A DNA stretch of 64,000 nucleotides from Prevotella scopos JCM 17725 (GCF_018127785.1 NZ_CP072389.1:1240001-1304000); one strand, 5' to 3'; numbered from the stretch's first letter, positions 1 through 11,704 are shown. Translations and numbers: made by a program. The notes: generated from the sequence alone by a model not told the origin.

Positions 1-995
1 TAGAGAATCAGGAAGCTCGCTGCAGCAATGAGTACGGCAGCCGTGTTCGTACCAAGTCCTAAAGCGCGGAGGAGGTCCTTCATCGTTGCTCCTTCCTTCG
101 TTCTTACTAAGAAGATACCGAACAAACTCAAGAAGACACCCACAGCAGCGATGAGCATTGGAGCAATGACAGCACGCAACTGCATGTCGCCTGCTGACGC
201 TGCAAAGGCGGTAGCACCCAAGGCAGCAGTTGAGAGAATCGAACCGCAATAGCTCTCGTAGAGGTCGGCACCCATACCAGCCACGTCGCCCACGTTATCG
301 CCTACGTTATCGGCAATCGTTGCAGGGTTGCGTGGGTCGTCCTCAGGGATATTGGCTTCCACCTTACCAACGAGGTCGGCACCAACGTCAGCCGCCTTCG
401 TATAGATACCACCACCGACACGTGCAAACAAAGCCTGTGTAGATGCACCCATACCGAAGGTCAGCATCGTTGTCGTAATGGTGATGAGCATCTCGCTTGG
501 CGTCATCTTATCAGCGTAGAACCAAGTGAGGACAATGAACCAAATAGCAATGTCTAACAAGCCCAGTCCTACAACGACTAAACCCATGACAGCACCCGAA
601 CGGAAGGCAATCTTGAGTCCATCATTGAGTCCATTACGGGCTGCATTGGCTGTTCTAGCACTAGCATAGGTTGCGGTTTTCATACCGAAGAAACCTGCAA
701 GGCCAGAGAAGAAACCACCTGTCAAGAAGGCGAAAGGCACCCATTCGTTCTGGGCATTGAAGCCGTAAGCCATGATGGCGAAGATGATAGCGAGGACTAC
801 AAAGACAATCAATACGATTTTGTACTGCTGTTTCAGATACGCCATTGCGCCTCGTCTTACGTACTCAGCAATCTCAATCATACGTGGTGTGCCTTCCTCG
901 GCTTTAATCATGGACCTAAAGAAGTACCATGCCATTCCCAATGCGCACACTGATGCAATAGGGATGAGCCAAAAAACTTGTGGAATGTGTTCCAT
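1..995 (-). CDS. hppA: membrane-bound proton/sodium-translocating pyrophosphatase, N-terminal part
   Basis: Runs leftward off the window; about 331 N-terminal residues are visible, from ATG at 995 (MEHIPQVFWLI). The family hydrolyses pyrophosphate and pumps H+ or Na+ across the inner membrane. The sequence shows successive hydrophobic helices and the substrate/metal-binding stretch ADNVGDNVGDVAGMGADLYE, preceded by KVEANIPEDDPRNPATI, which are hallmarks of this family. The residues that separate K+-dependent from K+-independent types lie outside the window, so the pumped ion cannot be called. It is transcribed alone, away from the next gene. Identification is firm; the ion is not. Confidence 0.95.
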   Translation of the reverse strand, partial: MEHIPQVFWLIPIASVCALGMAWYFFRSMIKAEEGTPRMIEIAEYVRRGAMAYLKQQYKIVLIVFVVLAIIFAIMAYGFNAQNEWVPFAFLTGGFFSGLAGFFGMKTATYASARTANAARNGLNDGLKIAFRSGAVMGLVVVGLGLLDIAIWFIVLTWFYADKMTPSEMLITITTTMLTFGMGASTQALFARVGGGIYTKAADVGADLVGKVEANIPEDDPRNPATIADNVGDNVGDVAGMGADLYESYCGSILSTAALGATAFAASAGDMQLRAVIAPMLIAAVGVFLSLFGIFLVRTKEGATMKDLLRALGLGTNTAAVLIAAASFLIL

Positions 996-1041
996 AATTC
1001 AAAATATTTAGGTTATGTAATATATAGATTATAATTCGGCG

Positions 1042-1070
1042 CAAATATATAAAAAAATATTGATAAGCAA
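1042..1070 (-). promoter_or_regulatory. putative hppA promoter
   Basis: On the minus strand TATATTTG (1049-1042) fits the Bacteroidetes -7 box TAnnTTTG, with TTG at 1070-1068 as the -33 box. The 18-base spacing is slightly short. It lies about 45 bases before the hppA start. Confidence 0.5.
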
Positions 1071-1341
1071 AATGATTTAAGGAAAAATAAAGGAACTGGT
1101 AATTAGGCTAGCAAACAGTAAACTGCCCCCTCTATCAAAGGGAATGAAATGCAAGATACCCCTTGGGGAGTTGATGGGTTAACAAATTGCTTGTGTTTTA
1201 GACAGAATGACACAAAGACATGTTTTTTCAATGACATATTGTCTAATCGATTCATTGCTCGATTTAGCCATTAACCCCTAAGGTTAATCTGTACATTCAG
1301 CCTCATCATTCGTGTGATTCGTAGCCGATTGGCTATAAAAA
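1071..1341. other. intergenic region with no recognised gene
   Basis: I see no convincing reading frame, RNA or repeat here. It separates hppA from the terminator of the lipoprotein operon, and the two transcription units are arranged head to tail on the minus strand. Confidence 0.5.
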
Positions 1342-1373
1342 AAGACAGAAAGCATATTCACGCTTTCTGTCTT
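1336..1373 (-). terminator. rho-independent terminator of the TonB-receptor/lipoprotein operon
   Basis: A 12-bp stem, AAGACAGAAAGC (1342-1353) with GCTTTCTGTCTT (1362-1373), has an 8-base loop. Read on the minus strand it is followed by a run of T (1343-1337). It lies about 60 bases after the stop of the lipoprotein gene. Confidence 0.85.
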
Positions 1374-1434
1374 CCTGATGTTTTACATTCTCTTCTGCTT
1401 TAAGTCAACCAACAGAAGTTCCTCCCTCTTCCGC

Positions 1435-3074
1435 TTAGAACCAGAAGCCGGCATCGCTGTGCTTGCTTTCTCCATGGAAATTCCACCAGAAATCGAGGAC
1501 AGCTGTCTTGATATCGGTTATTCCAAAGGCATCCATCAGCGAACGGATTGACACGAGGTTGCTCTCAGAATAATCCTTTGCATCGTTGCTTAACTTATCG
1601 AAATCAGTGTCGAAAACCTTTGAATCGAGTTCACGCTCATCGCTGTCCATATAGATATTCATTGGTACGACGATGGTTGGCAACCACGCTTCATCCTTCA
1701 ACTGACGTTCGGTTGGTGCGCAGAAAGGACTAGCCTCACCATTTATAAACTTAGACTTATGCGCGCGCATCAGGCGAATTTCGAGGTTAAACTGCTTATG
1801 CGTACGCAAAAACTTAAAGTAGCCTTTTTGTCCGATAGGGTTCGACTGACCAGTGAATTTAGCACCGTCATACTTGTTAGTCTTATTCCATGGGTCCGTA
1901 TCACAATATACGTAATCAAAAATTCCTTTGAGTTCACGTCCGTAGCCTCCTTCTTTCCGCCATAAGAAGGGCGAATATTATCTACCATGAAGAAGTGCTG
2001 ATAGTGGCTGTCTTCACCATTATTGACAATTTGAGAGGTAATTTCGTTACCTGCCTTGTCGTAGTAGTGAATGACAAAAGCTGACACATAATGGTCCTGA
2101 CTGCTACCCATGAGGTTCACTGACTTACCATTCTGTGGATCAGCCACCCACTTACCATTCTGCAAAGTATAGATCAGCTTATAGTTACGACCGATATACT
2201 TCAACTCCTTTGGTGTTGGGTTCTGATGAAAAGCATGTGGACCATGGAGGTGACCATTATAGATTTCAATCACCGCCTTTGCAGGATTGATAAGCGCAGC
2301 ATCGTCAGCATCCTGCCCATCATCTTGCCCATCAATCACGATAGGCAGGTTGACGTTAATATCCCAAAGACCCGTGCTGAGCAACTTCTTTGCTGGATTG
2401 TAGAAAGGAGAAGGCTTACCATCATCACCAAACTTACTCTCAGCTGCGTGAAGGAGGTCAATAGAGAGCGTAAAGTTGCGACCAGGCTTCACGAATTTGA
2501 TAAGACCTTCGAAGCCCATTGGGTTAGTATCGCCGATGAACGTACCATTCAGTTCGTCCAAATAACGGTAGTCGTAAGGTAGTTCTGCCTTGTTTGTGAC
2601 ACGCACAGAACTCGTCTTTCCCTCATACATCACCTGCTTGAACATTGAGAAGAAGTGCTGATGAATCTTGTCCTGACCGAGGTTATAGAACTGGCTGTTC
2701 ATCATTTCGCCCTTCGCATTATAATAGTCCATCTTCAAAAGATAGACGACAGAAGGGTTGTCAACGCTGTTCTTAACTTTGAACGAAGTCGTAGGACTTG
2801 TCACGTGCCAACCCTGACTAGGTGTTGTCTGCCACTCAATCACTTGCGCTGGCGTGGCAGCAGCCTTGAAGTCGGATTGCTTTGGCGTATTGTCAAAGGC
2901 AGAAGCATTGTCAAGTGTTCCTTCCTGCAGTGTAAAGACAGCACGAACTGGGTCTTCGTGAAGTTTGTTCTCCTTCTCGTTCTCTGGCTGTTCTGGGTTA
3001 CAAGCCGCAAACAGTAGGGTCATTACTGCACTGAAGGCAAGTAAAAAACCATTTATAAATCTCTTTGTTTTCAT
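1435..3074 (-). pseudogene. two-domain surface lipoprotein paired with a TonB receptor, frameshifted
   Basis: Starts at 3074 with a lipoprotein signal (MKTKRFINGFLLAFSAVMTLLFAACN, lipobox AAC). The protein is a tandem duplication: each half has an HQHFF/YQHFF motif, then an aromatic stretch ending in a P-F-Y or P-F-C block and VNLPIV/IVVPMN. The reading frame breaks inside the second half. Continuing in the -1 frame across the A run at 1918-1922 restores a contiguous domain (FDYVYCDTDPW) that ends at 1435. One base is apparently missing from a homopolymer, so this could be a real mutation, slippage or a sequence error. The gene is 16 bases after the receptor gene. The conserved His motifs and context suggest a surface metal- or heme-related ligand binder; the ligand is inferred only. 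Confidence 0.75.
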
Positions 3075-3090
3075 CGTTGTTATGTTTTAA

Positions 3091-5229
3091 TTAAAAGTTC
3101 CATGTAATCATACAGCGCACGTCACGTCCCATATCGTGGGCATAGTAACGGCTGCGGTTTGTGTATTCTTTGTACTCACGATTAAAGATATTGTCGCCCA
3201 TCAGACTGAAACGGAATGACTGTCCCTCGCGCATTGGCACTGAGAAACTGGCTTCAAAACCCATCAGATGATAGGCATCAGGACTGGTGGCAATGAGGTC
3301 GGTGGCTGGATTAAAGCGTGTTTGCTTCGCCACGAATCGATGGGTCAGTCCGATTGTTGGTGCGAAAGCCTTGAGGAAAGGCAGCGACCAAGTCAGCGAA
3401 TGAGTCAGACGGAAGCTCGGGATATATGGGAGATAGGTGTGCGATGGCATCTCACGTGCCCAAATCATTGCTGTAACAAGATGATAATCGAGTGACGAAA
3501 TAGGGCGGATGTGGGTATCTAAATCTACTCCTTGGAAGAAAGCACGTGTCTGTGTGTATTGGAACACAGGGTAAGCACCCGACACGACGGTAATGTTTCT
3601 ACCCGTTGGCTGGTCAAAGATATAGTTGTTAATCCACTGGAGATAGCCTGCCAACTCCACATCAACGACCTTACTGGTATATTTCAATGACGTAATCCAC
3701 TTGTAACTCTGCTCTGAGCGAAGTGTTGAATCGCCTTTCACAAAGATACCAGAACTGAGTTCGTTACCATTGCTATACAATTCGTAAACGTGTGGGGCAC
3801 GCCAAGCAACACCGAAATGTGAGGTCAGCTTCAGCTGCCTATTGATGTGATAATGACCACCAAGACTATAAGTGAAGTTCGTGAAATCACGCTTTCCGCC
3901 ATATCTTTTTCCAGTCCAATCATAGCCATCAGCCTTTGTCTGCTGTCCGTCGAAGCGTACTCCAGCCTCCATACCCCATCGGTCGGCAGTGTACTTCTGC
4001 AGCCCATAAAGTCCGAAGGCAACCTCCGTATAGTTCGGGATGATAGGTACAACGCCCGTACCACGTTCGTTGTTATTATCGGTGATGAGCATCTGGGCTC
4101 CCGCCTCGCTCTTCCAATGATTATAACCCTTGTTCCACACGAGTGAGTTCTGCCATGACTTCAAGTGCAAACTGACCATAGGAATGTCAGAATGGTTCAG
4201 ACGACGGATACGATTCTCTCGTCGGTTGTCCTGCTGAAAGGTAGATTGAAAGGCAAAATGCCCTAACTTATCGTTATCATAGAAGGCTTTGAGGAACGCA
4301 ATATGGTGATTGATTTGTTGGAACGGATAGCCTATCTGTCTGCTGAAAGGTGTGAAATCAACAGGACGACCGAGTCGGATTCGCTCTTGCAACAACTGCT
4401 CGTTACCCATCTGTGCACTCTGCATCACACCTAACTTCTGTGTAAACAGGTTATATCCAGCCTCCAGACGCCATGCATCACGGCTGTAGCCTAAGGCTAA
4501 AGCCAGGTCGTTCTCACGCATACCGGTGTTGTTGAGCAGATAATGGGCTGTACTTCTGTCGCCACCATTCTCAGTGTTCAGATGTAAGCGCCACGCCCAG
4601 TTGCCATGCCACTTGAAACTACTTTCAAGATAACCTGACGCACCAAAGCGTCTGCCATTCGTGCCATAAAGGGCAGAAACCATACCATGAAGCCCCCGCA
4701 CGTCATAAGGCAGGGGTGCAGGCTGCATCAGAATGATACCGCCAAGGGCTTCAGAGCCATACTTTACGGCATCGGCTCCTTTCACCACTTCGATGTTACT
4801 ATAACTATTTTTATCGACCTCAGGGGCATGATCGGCACCCCATTGCTGCCCCGTAAGTCGTGCGCCATTGCTCACCAGAAGAATACGATTGCCATACATT
4901 CCATGTATCACAGGCTTTGAGACAATCGTTCCGGTCTGGATAGAACTCATACCACTGACACCCTCGAGCAGTGAACCTAATGAGCGTCCCATCGCATTGG
5001 TAATGGCTGTTTGATTGAGTTGAGTACCTATCTGGTTCGCACCCATCGTTTGACGATGCGTGGAAACGACAACTTCATTTAGACAAATGGAATCATGAGT
5101 AGGCTTAGTGGTATGCTCATTCTGTGCTGCTGATGGCATACACCAACACAACAATGCGCATAAAACACCTGCCCACTGATGCCTGTCTAATCTTAAATTA
5201 AGCATCATAGACTGAATATTAAATGTCAA
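3091..5229 (-). CDS. TonB-dependent outer-membrane receptor, metal or heme type
   Basis: 712 residues with an N-terminal signal region (LCALLCWCMPSAAQ). A plug follows, with KPVIHGMYGNRILLVSNGAR and QQWGADHAPEVD, then a 22-strand-type barrel ending in the terminal aromatic ITWNF. The plug resembles ZnuD/HmuR-like receptors, where a TonB box couples outer-membrane import to proton motive force. The start could instead be one of the Met residues at positions 8-9. The gene lies between a small His/Cys-rich membrane protein and the duplicated lipoprotein, a typical Bacteroidetes uptake arrangement. Zinc, copper or heme are all possible; I cannot choose from sequence. Confidence 0.88.
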   Translation of the reverse strand: MTFNIQSMMLNLRLDRHQWAGVLCALLCWCMPSAAQNEHTTKPTHDSICLNEVVVSTHRQTMGANQIGTQLNQTAITNAMGRSLGSLLEGVSGMSSIQTGTIVSKPVIHGMYGNRILLVSNGARLTGQQWGADHAPEVDKNSYSNIEVVKGADAVKYGSEALGGIILMQPAPLPYDVRGLHGMVSALYGTNGRRFGASGYLESSFKWHGNWAWRLHLNTENGGDRSTAHYLLNNTGMRENDLALALGYSRDAWRLEAGYNLFTQKLGVMQSAQMGNEQLLQERIRLGRPVDFTPFSRQIGYPFQQINHHIAFLKAFYDNDKLGHFAFQSTFQQDNRRENRIRRLNHSDIPMVSLHLKSWQNSLVWNKGYNHWKSEAGAQMLITDNNNERGTGVVPIIPNYTEVAFGLYGLQKYTADRWGMEAGVRFDGQQTKADGYDWTGKRYGGKRDFTNFTYSLGGHYHINRQLKLTSHFGVAWRAPHVYELYSNGNELSSGIFVKGDSTLRSEQSYKWITSLKYTSKVVDVELAGYLQWINNYIFDQPTGRNITVVSGAYPVFQYTQTRAFFQGVDLDTHIRPISSLDYHLVTAMIWAREMPSHTYLPYIPSFRLTHSLTWSLPFLKAFAPTIGLTHRFVAKQTRFNPATDLIATSPDAYHLMGFEASFSVPMREGQSFRFSLMGDNIFNREYKEYTNRSRYYAHDMGRDVRCMITWNF

Positions 5230-5339
5230 TTGATGGCTCTTCGACCCTATCAGCGACCGAAAAACCTACGAAAGTTTCGCATATAGAATGACATGTACAC
5301 GCCTGCGCACACCTATCCTATATATTGTAAAAATAATAA

Positions 5340-5660
5340 TTAGCCCACTGTCGGAGGCGAATGGCTATTGATAGATACAATAGTCTGATAGACAGTTTGT
5401 TCTGTAAATATATGTTTTGCAACCCAAGTGATTGTTACAACAGGTACGAAGACTGTCGCCTTGGCAGCAGTCGTCTTGTGCATAGCAAAATCACAAATGC
5501 TACAAACCTTACTTACCGAAGCAACATGACTCTTAGATGCCTTTTCTGGGCTGAGCGATGACGTGCTGTGATAGTGGAAATCTTTAAGCAAAAGCATCGA
5601 TGTGAACACTAACATAAGTGCCCACGCATAAATGATTTTTATCGTTATCTTCTGCTTCAT
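5340..5660 (-). CDS. small His/Cys-motif membrane-anchored protein upstream of the receptor
   Basis: About 106 residues from the internal Met at 5660; an upstream ATG at 5687 adds nine. One hydrophobic N-terminal helix (IYAWALMLVFTSMLLL) is followed by KDFHYHSTSS and CSICDF, giving His and Cys pairs able to bind metal. It lies 110 bases before the TonB receptor on the same strand and probably belongs to the same operon. Similar small proteins with an HxH/CxxC pattern are seen beside Bacteroidetes metal-uptake receptors. The function is not known to me; an accessory role in metal acquisition is an inference. Confidence 0.6.
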   Translation of the reverse strand: MKQKITIKIIYAWALMLVFTSMLLLKDFHYHSTSSLSPEKASKSHVASVSKVCSICDFAMHKTTAAKATVFVPVVTITWVAKHIFTEQTVYQTIVSINSHSPPTVG

Positions 5661-5888
5661 CACGTTCAAAATGAGGCATGTGAACATCGCCTTCTACATG
5701 CCATAAAAAATTCTAAGTGCGAAAATACGAAAAAAAAATGCAGGTTCGCTGATTTAGGCAATTTATTTTCGGGATTTTAGGCAATGTTAACATTACGATT
5801 GAATGATGTAACTATTCAGCAGTATTGCCCAGCCTGTATTCTCTCCTCTGAGATCTTCATACAAGAACCATAAAGATATTCATTATTC

Positions 5889-5920
5889 TTGCGTTATTTC
5901 GTATTTTTTTTATACCTTTG
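5889..5920 (+). promoter_or_regulatory. promoter of the fimbrillin-like locus
   Basis: TTG at 5889-5891 and a perfect TACCTTTG at 5913-5920, 21 bases apart. It lies about 145 bases upstream of the small ORF at 6065, and no other gene intervenes. Confidence 0.75.
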
Positions 5921-6064
5921 CATCTCATTTCGTTCTAAAAAACAGCTTGCGGCTTAAAAAGCAACCCTGAAAAGAATAACAATGCGATATGAAAATATAG
6001 GACAACTTGCGGTTGTCCGACAAACATTAAAAAGTACTACCAAATTTTAATACAGTGAGATTTT

Positions 6065-6247
6065 ATGTTTAAAAAAGACAAGCAAACGTGCCTATTATCG
6101 GCAAATCGAGGCAAAAAGTATGTTGCCCCTTATACAAGTGTTATATCTGTTGAATTATCAGTCCTTTTAGCTGGCTCCGGACCAGAAGCGACTATTGAGG
6201 ACATTAATTACGGGGGAGACCTTACCCAAGATACTGACGACCAGTAG
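6065..6247 (+). CDS. small Prevotella-type peptide with VAPYTSVISVELSVLLAGS motif
   Basis: 60 residues, no membrane helix. The pattern K-Y-V-A-P-Y-T-x-V-I-x-V-E followed by LLAGSGPE and an acidic tail is common among short proteins of this genus that precede surface lipoprotein genes. It lies just before the fimbrillin-like gene and shares its promoter. The role is unknown. The conserved N-terminal part with a variable acidic tail could suggest a secreted or processed peptide, but nothing in the sequence proves it. Confidence 0.55.
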   Translation: MFKKDKQTCLLSANRGKKYVAPYTSVISVELSVLLAGSGPEATIEDINYGGDLTQDTDDQ

Positions 6248-6342
6248 GCATCCTTTCCCGAATAAACAAACATGTGTCAAATATCTATACCCTTATACGG
6301 GTTTTAATAACGAAACAAGAATACAGAAACATCTTAATAAAA

Positions 6343-8343
6343 ATGTCTATTAAAGTTTTTTCAACGGCTATTTTAGCCTCACTGCTATTCGTGTCGTGTA
6401 GCGAGACTAGCACAGACTACGAATCCAAGACAACAACCACTACATCTGCAAATGAATTGAAGACTTACGAAGTGGCTATAGAAGCACAAGCCAATGAGCC
6501 TACCAACGAACCTGATACAAGGGCAGCTATGCCATTCAAGGTTACAGAAGAGAATCTCAGCGGCAAGACCGTTCTGTATCCGAAACTGAACATCACACAA
6601 AAAACGATGCCTTCGCTGGTTGTGCTCTACAATAAGAGAAATGGTGCCAAGGAAGTCGTCGAGGCAAACTGGAGCGTTATTAAGGAAGGTACAAGCATAA
6701 AGTTTAACCTCAACAAGCTGAATCTTACAAGCAACCTAGCTAACGGCGAATGGTACATTATGTCATTTATGGGTGGTGAAAAGAATGGCAACAAGCTGTC
6801 TGTGAACACTCAGACCACCATTGACCTGATGGAGAAGAACCAGGAGTTCACTGCATCCTGTCCTTTCGCTACCAACTGGCGTCGCATTGTCAAGACTGGC
6901 AACAAGCTGAAGCTCAGCAACGAAAGCAAGAAGATGGTATTCAAGCCACAGGGCGTATTCCTCGCTCTGTCACTAGAGAGCCGTATGACCCTTCCTACAA
7001 AGATGAGTCGTAACATCACTATGGAAAGTAATGCTTTCTGCGCTTCTGGTGACTATAACTTCAACAGCGTAGGAACTAACGTTTCTGACGATGCTGACCT
7101 GGCAGCTTCTTACTGGGAGCCAAACAGTGCGAATGCTATCAGCCGCAGCTCAAGTATTTACGAGAAGTATAACGCAAAGCACTATACTACCAACATCACG
7201 CTCAAGTATGATGGGGCTAAGAACGACGGAACACTGCGTAATGGACAGAGTGACCTCAACAGTCACATCTACTTCAACAGCTATAACAAATCAACGGGTA
7301 CTAACACTCCAAACACCAGGACAAACCGTAGCTTCCTCCTGTGCCTGATGCCTGTTGACTATAAGAAGACTAGTAATTATGGTGGTATCGTAAATGAGAC
7401 CCTGCTCTTCGGAGATGTTGAAGTGGCGGATGCAAACAGAACCAACTACACATACGATAAGAACACATACAAGACTGACCCAAGCACCTGGCGTCCTTAT
7501 ATGGGTCGTAGATATCTCTTGGCCAGCTTCAGTGATGCCCTCAAAACGGGTTCAAGCTATAACATGACACTGAGAATCATCCGTCCTACACTGTTTATTG
7601 AACGCTTATGGGCTTACAGACAAGGTAATGAACTGGAGAAGAAACAAGAAGGAGAAGCTGGGCAAATTGCCGAGGGTAAAAAGGTTGACAACCACTACCC
7701 TTCTCTGAACAACGGGAAATATAGATTAACAAAATTCTCAGAGTTTACTCCTATCTTCAATAACCCGAAGCTTCAGCTCGATGATGGCAAAGGATTTAAC
7801 GGAAGTAATGCTATGGATATTGGACCAGAATATGGATATATATTAACGATGGGAAATAATCTCGCTTTTGCAGACCTAAATGGAAAGCAAAAGAAGTTTG
7901 ACAACTGGTTCTGTACAGAACGAGGAAAGCGAGTTTTATATGGTATAATGTGCTTCAAGCCATTTGGTAACCGTGACGCAACCTCTACAGACAACTACAA
8001 AGTGGCTGTCAGAATGACCTTCCCATCTTCTAAAGCTACATCGGGTGTTGCAAAAATAGAAACTTATTATTTGGGTCCAAACTATAACCTCTCTCTCAAT
8101 GTAGCAGGTTATTACTTGTGTCACAATGAGTTCTGGAAGAGGCTGGACAGCAGGGATATCATCACACGAGAGTTCCCACTGGACACTTACTGGCTTACCA
8201 CTAACTATATGATACAGTCAAATGAGCCAAGACCACGCATTACCAAGTTTACCACTGATGGCGTCTCACAAGATAAGCTAACTGTTGGCCGAGGACGCCC
8301 TACACACTATTTCATCCCTTGGCTGAAAAGTCCAGCTTGGTAA
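6343..8343 (+). CDS. fimbrillin-like surface lipoprotein
   Basis: I choose ATG at 6343 (MSIKVFSTAILASLLFVSC), because it gives a clean lipoprotein signal with Cys at about residue 19. An in-frame ATG at 6274 would add an implausible 23-residue leader. The mature protein of about 645 residues begins with a Thr/Ser-rich linker and PDTRAAMPF, a pattern typical of FimB/Mfa-type fimbrillin-family lipoproteins. Repeated beta-strand-like stretches follow, with no catalytic motif. It is probably a cell-surface adhesin or pilus-associated tip/anchor component. It is co-transcribed with the small peptide gene and followed by a strong terminator. The family assignment rests on overall character only. 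Confidence 0.6.
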   Translation: MSIKVFSTAILASLLFVSCSETSTDYESKTTTTTSANELKTYEVAIEAQANEPTNEPDTRAAMPFKVTEENLSGKTVLYPKLNITQKTMPSLVVLYNKRNGAKEVVEANWSVIKEGTSIKFNLNKLNLTSNLANGEWYIMSFMGGEKNGNKLSVNTQTTIDLMEKNQEFTASCPFATNWRRIVKTGNKLKLSNESKKMVFKPQGVFLALSLESRMTLPTKMSRNITMESNAFCASGDYNFNSVGTNVSDDADLAASYWEPNSANAISRSSSIYEKYNAKHYTTNITLKYDGAKNDGTLRNGQSDLNSHIYFNSYNKSTGTNTPNTRTNRSFLLCLMPVDYKKTSNYGGIVNETLLFGDVEVADANRTNYTYDKNTYKTDPSTWRPYMGRRYLLASFSDALKTGSSYNMTLRIIRPTLFIERLWAYRQGNELEKKQEGEAGQIAEGKKVDNHYPSLNNGKYRLTKFSEFTPIFNNPKLQLDDGKGFNGSNAMDIGPEYGYILTMGNNLAFADLNGKQKKFDNWFCTERGKRVLYGIMCFKPFGNRDATSTDNYKVAVRMTFPSSKATSGVAKIETYYLGPNYNLSLNVAGYYLCHNEFWKRLDSRDIITREFPLDTYWLTTNYMIQSNEPRPRITKFTTDGVSQDKLTVGRGRPTHYFIPWLKSPAW

Positions 8344-8357
8344 GAAAAATATTAGAA

Positions 8358-8390
8358 TAAAAAAGCGACTCAAAGAGTCGCTTTTTTTGT
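8358..8390 (+). terminator. rho-independent terminator after the fimbrillin-like gene
   Basis: AAAGCGACTC (8362-8371) pairs with GAGTCGCTTT (8375-8384) around a three-base loop and is followed by a T run. The A run before it makes it usable in both directions. Confidence 0.85.
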
Positions 8391-8553
8391 TTCCTGCCAA
8401 CACTTCCCTTCCTGCTTCCGCAAACAGTTTACCAACCGCCAGTAACCGCTTGCGGAATATAGAATAGATCTACGCCATCACTCCATTTCCCGGAAGAACC
8501 CAAGAAAAGACCATTCCTTTACTCAATACCAAGTATAGAAATGGTCATTCTTT

Positions 8554-8813
8554 GGCTCTATAACGAATCGAGTGAGTTGTGTGTTGCTATTCCACCGGTT
8601 TGGTGCGGGTGCTTAGCACATTTGGTGCGGAGGGTATGCACCACATGTGCGAAGAGATAACACCATTGCTGTATATGCAAGAGCAGGGATTTAATGTGCG
8701 TTAAGCATATTAAAACTAAGGTCAATCTGGCGTTTTATTTAGTTCGAGGCTATACTTTTTGACAATATTTTTAGGCTCAATAACGAATTACCCACACGAT
8801 TCGTTATAGAGCC
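8554..8813 (+). repeat. 260-bp palindromic-ended repeat element, copy 1
   Basis: Begins GGCTCTATAACGAATCG and ends with a hairpin (8774-8813) whose right arm ATTCGTTATAGAGCC is the complement of the start. Inside are TGGTGCGG and CACCACATGTGC motifs. The same sequence occurs in reverse orientation at 17778-18056. It has no coding capacity, so it resembles a miniature inverted-repeat element. It occupies most of the gap between the terminator at 8390 and the pfkA promoter. Confidence 0.8.
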
Positions 8814-9042
8814 CTTTCTTATTGGATTGTTTCAAACGATAAGATTACCAAAATGGTATTTGCCTTCTGACACACCTTCTTACTTCAAAATTTGCAGTGG
8901 TTAAGAACAACAATCAACTCGTTTACTAGTCAACTAACAGAAGGGAAGAGCCGCTTTTTAGATTTTGATTGTTCATTATTATCTTGATTTGTCATATAAT
9001 TAAAAAATTTTCAATCATCCCCGCAACTTTTCCCATTGTGCT

Positions 9043-9073
9043 TTGCGATTATCTGTTTTATTTATTATCTTTG
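9043..9073 (+). promoter_or_regulatory. promoter of pfkA and possibly the atp operon
   Basis: TTG at 9043-9045 and TATCTTTG at 9066-9073, 20 bases apart, 36 bases before the pfkA ATG. Confidence 0.85.
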
Positions 9074-9109
9074 CGGTACATTTCATAAAAACGAGTTCTA
9101 AGACGATAT

Positions 9110-10087
9110 ATGGCTAAGATAAAGACAATTGGAGTTCTGACCTCTGGTGGTGACGCCCCAGGAATGAATGCAGCGATACGCGCTGTGACCAGGTCAGGTA
9201 TCTATAATGGATTTAAAATCAAAGGAATCTATCGTGGTTATGAAGGATTGATAACAGGTGACATCAAACCTTTTACAACTGAGAATGTCAGTGGCATTAT
9301 CGGTCTGGGCGGCACGATTCTCAAGACGGCACGCTCAATGGGTTTCAAAACCCTAGAAGGACGCCAGCAAGCATACGATAACCTTGTGAAGGAAGGCATT
9401 GACGCACTGGTTGTCATTGGCGGTAATGGTTCGTTGACGGGTGCGATGAAGTTTGCACAGGAGTTCGACCTCTGCTGCATTGGCTTGCCAGGCACGATTG
9501 ACAACGACCTTTATGGCACGGATGATACCATCGGTTATGACACGACGATGAACACAATTGTTGAGTGCGTTGACCGCATTCGTGACACTGCACAGAGCCA
9601 TGAACGCATCTTCTTCGTGGAGGTGATGGGACGCGATGCCGGTTTCCTTGCACAGAACTCAGCGATTGCGGGTGGTGCAGAGGCAGCTATTATCCCAGAG
9701 GACTCAACCAATGTTGACCAGTTGGCACGTTTCATGGAACGCGGTATTCGCAAGTCAAAGAGAAGCTGTATTGTGATTGTTTCTGAGAGCCCTAAGTGCG
9801 GTGCGATGTATTATGCTGATCGTGTGCGCAAGGAGTTCCCTGACTACGATGTACGCGTCTCTATCCTCGGTCACTTGCAGCGTGGCGGTCGTCCGTCAGC
9901 ACGCGACAGAATCCTGGCGAGCCGTACGGGCGTTGGTGCCATCGAGGCTATCCTCCAAGGTCAGCGCAATGTCATGATTGGCGTGAGAAACAACGAGGTG
10001 GTTTATGTACCACTGTCTGAGGCCATCCGTTCAGATAAGCCTTTAGCCAAGGAACTCATCAAAGTGCTCGACGAGTTGAGTATCTAA
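9110..10087 (+). CDS. pfkA: 6-phosphofructokinase
   Basis: 325 residues, the usual bacterial PfkA length. It phosphorylates fructose 6-phosphate in glycolysis in the cytoplasm. Visible motifs are the nucleotide loop [10 protein letters not shown], the catalytic PGTIDND and the sugar-binding EVMGRDAGF. The position equivalent to the E. coli GGDGS nucleotide/Mg site reads GGNGS (residues 104-108), with Asn for Asp, while the second Gly typical of ATP-using enzymes is kept. The start has a nearby promoter and no alternative upstream Met. atpD follows after 60 bases with no visible terminator, so transcription may continue into the ATP synthase genes. Confidence 0.95.
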   Translation: MAKIKTIGVLTSGGDAPGMNAAIRAVTRSGIYNGFKIKGIYRGYEGLITGDIKPFTTENVSGIIGLGGTILKTARSMGFKTLEGRQQAYDNLVKEGIDALVVIGGNGSLTGAMKFAQEFDLCCIGLPGTIDNDLYGTDDTIGYDTTMNTIVECVDRIRDTAQSHERIFFVEVMGRDAGFLAQNSAIAGGAEAAIIPEDSTNVDQLARFMERGIRKSKRSCIVIVSESPKCGAMYYADRVRKEFPDYDVRVSILGHLQRGGRPSARDRILASRTGVGAIEAILQGQRNVMIGVRNNEVVYVPLSEAIRSDKPLAKELIKVLDELSI

Positions 10088-10129
10088 AGCGGGTTCCACC
10101 TTATTTATATATAGAGGAAATAATAATAA

Positions 10130-11671
<1,542 letters not shown>

Positions 11672-11704
11672 CCGGCTCCTTGCACAAACTGAATAATAAT
11701 TGAA

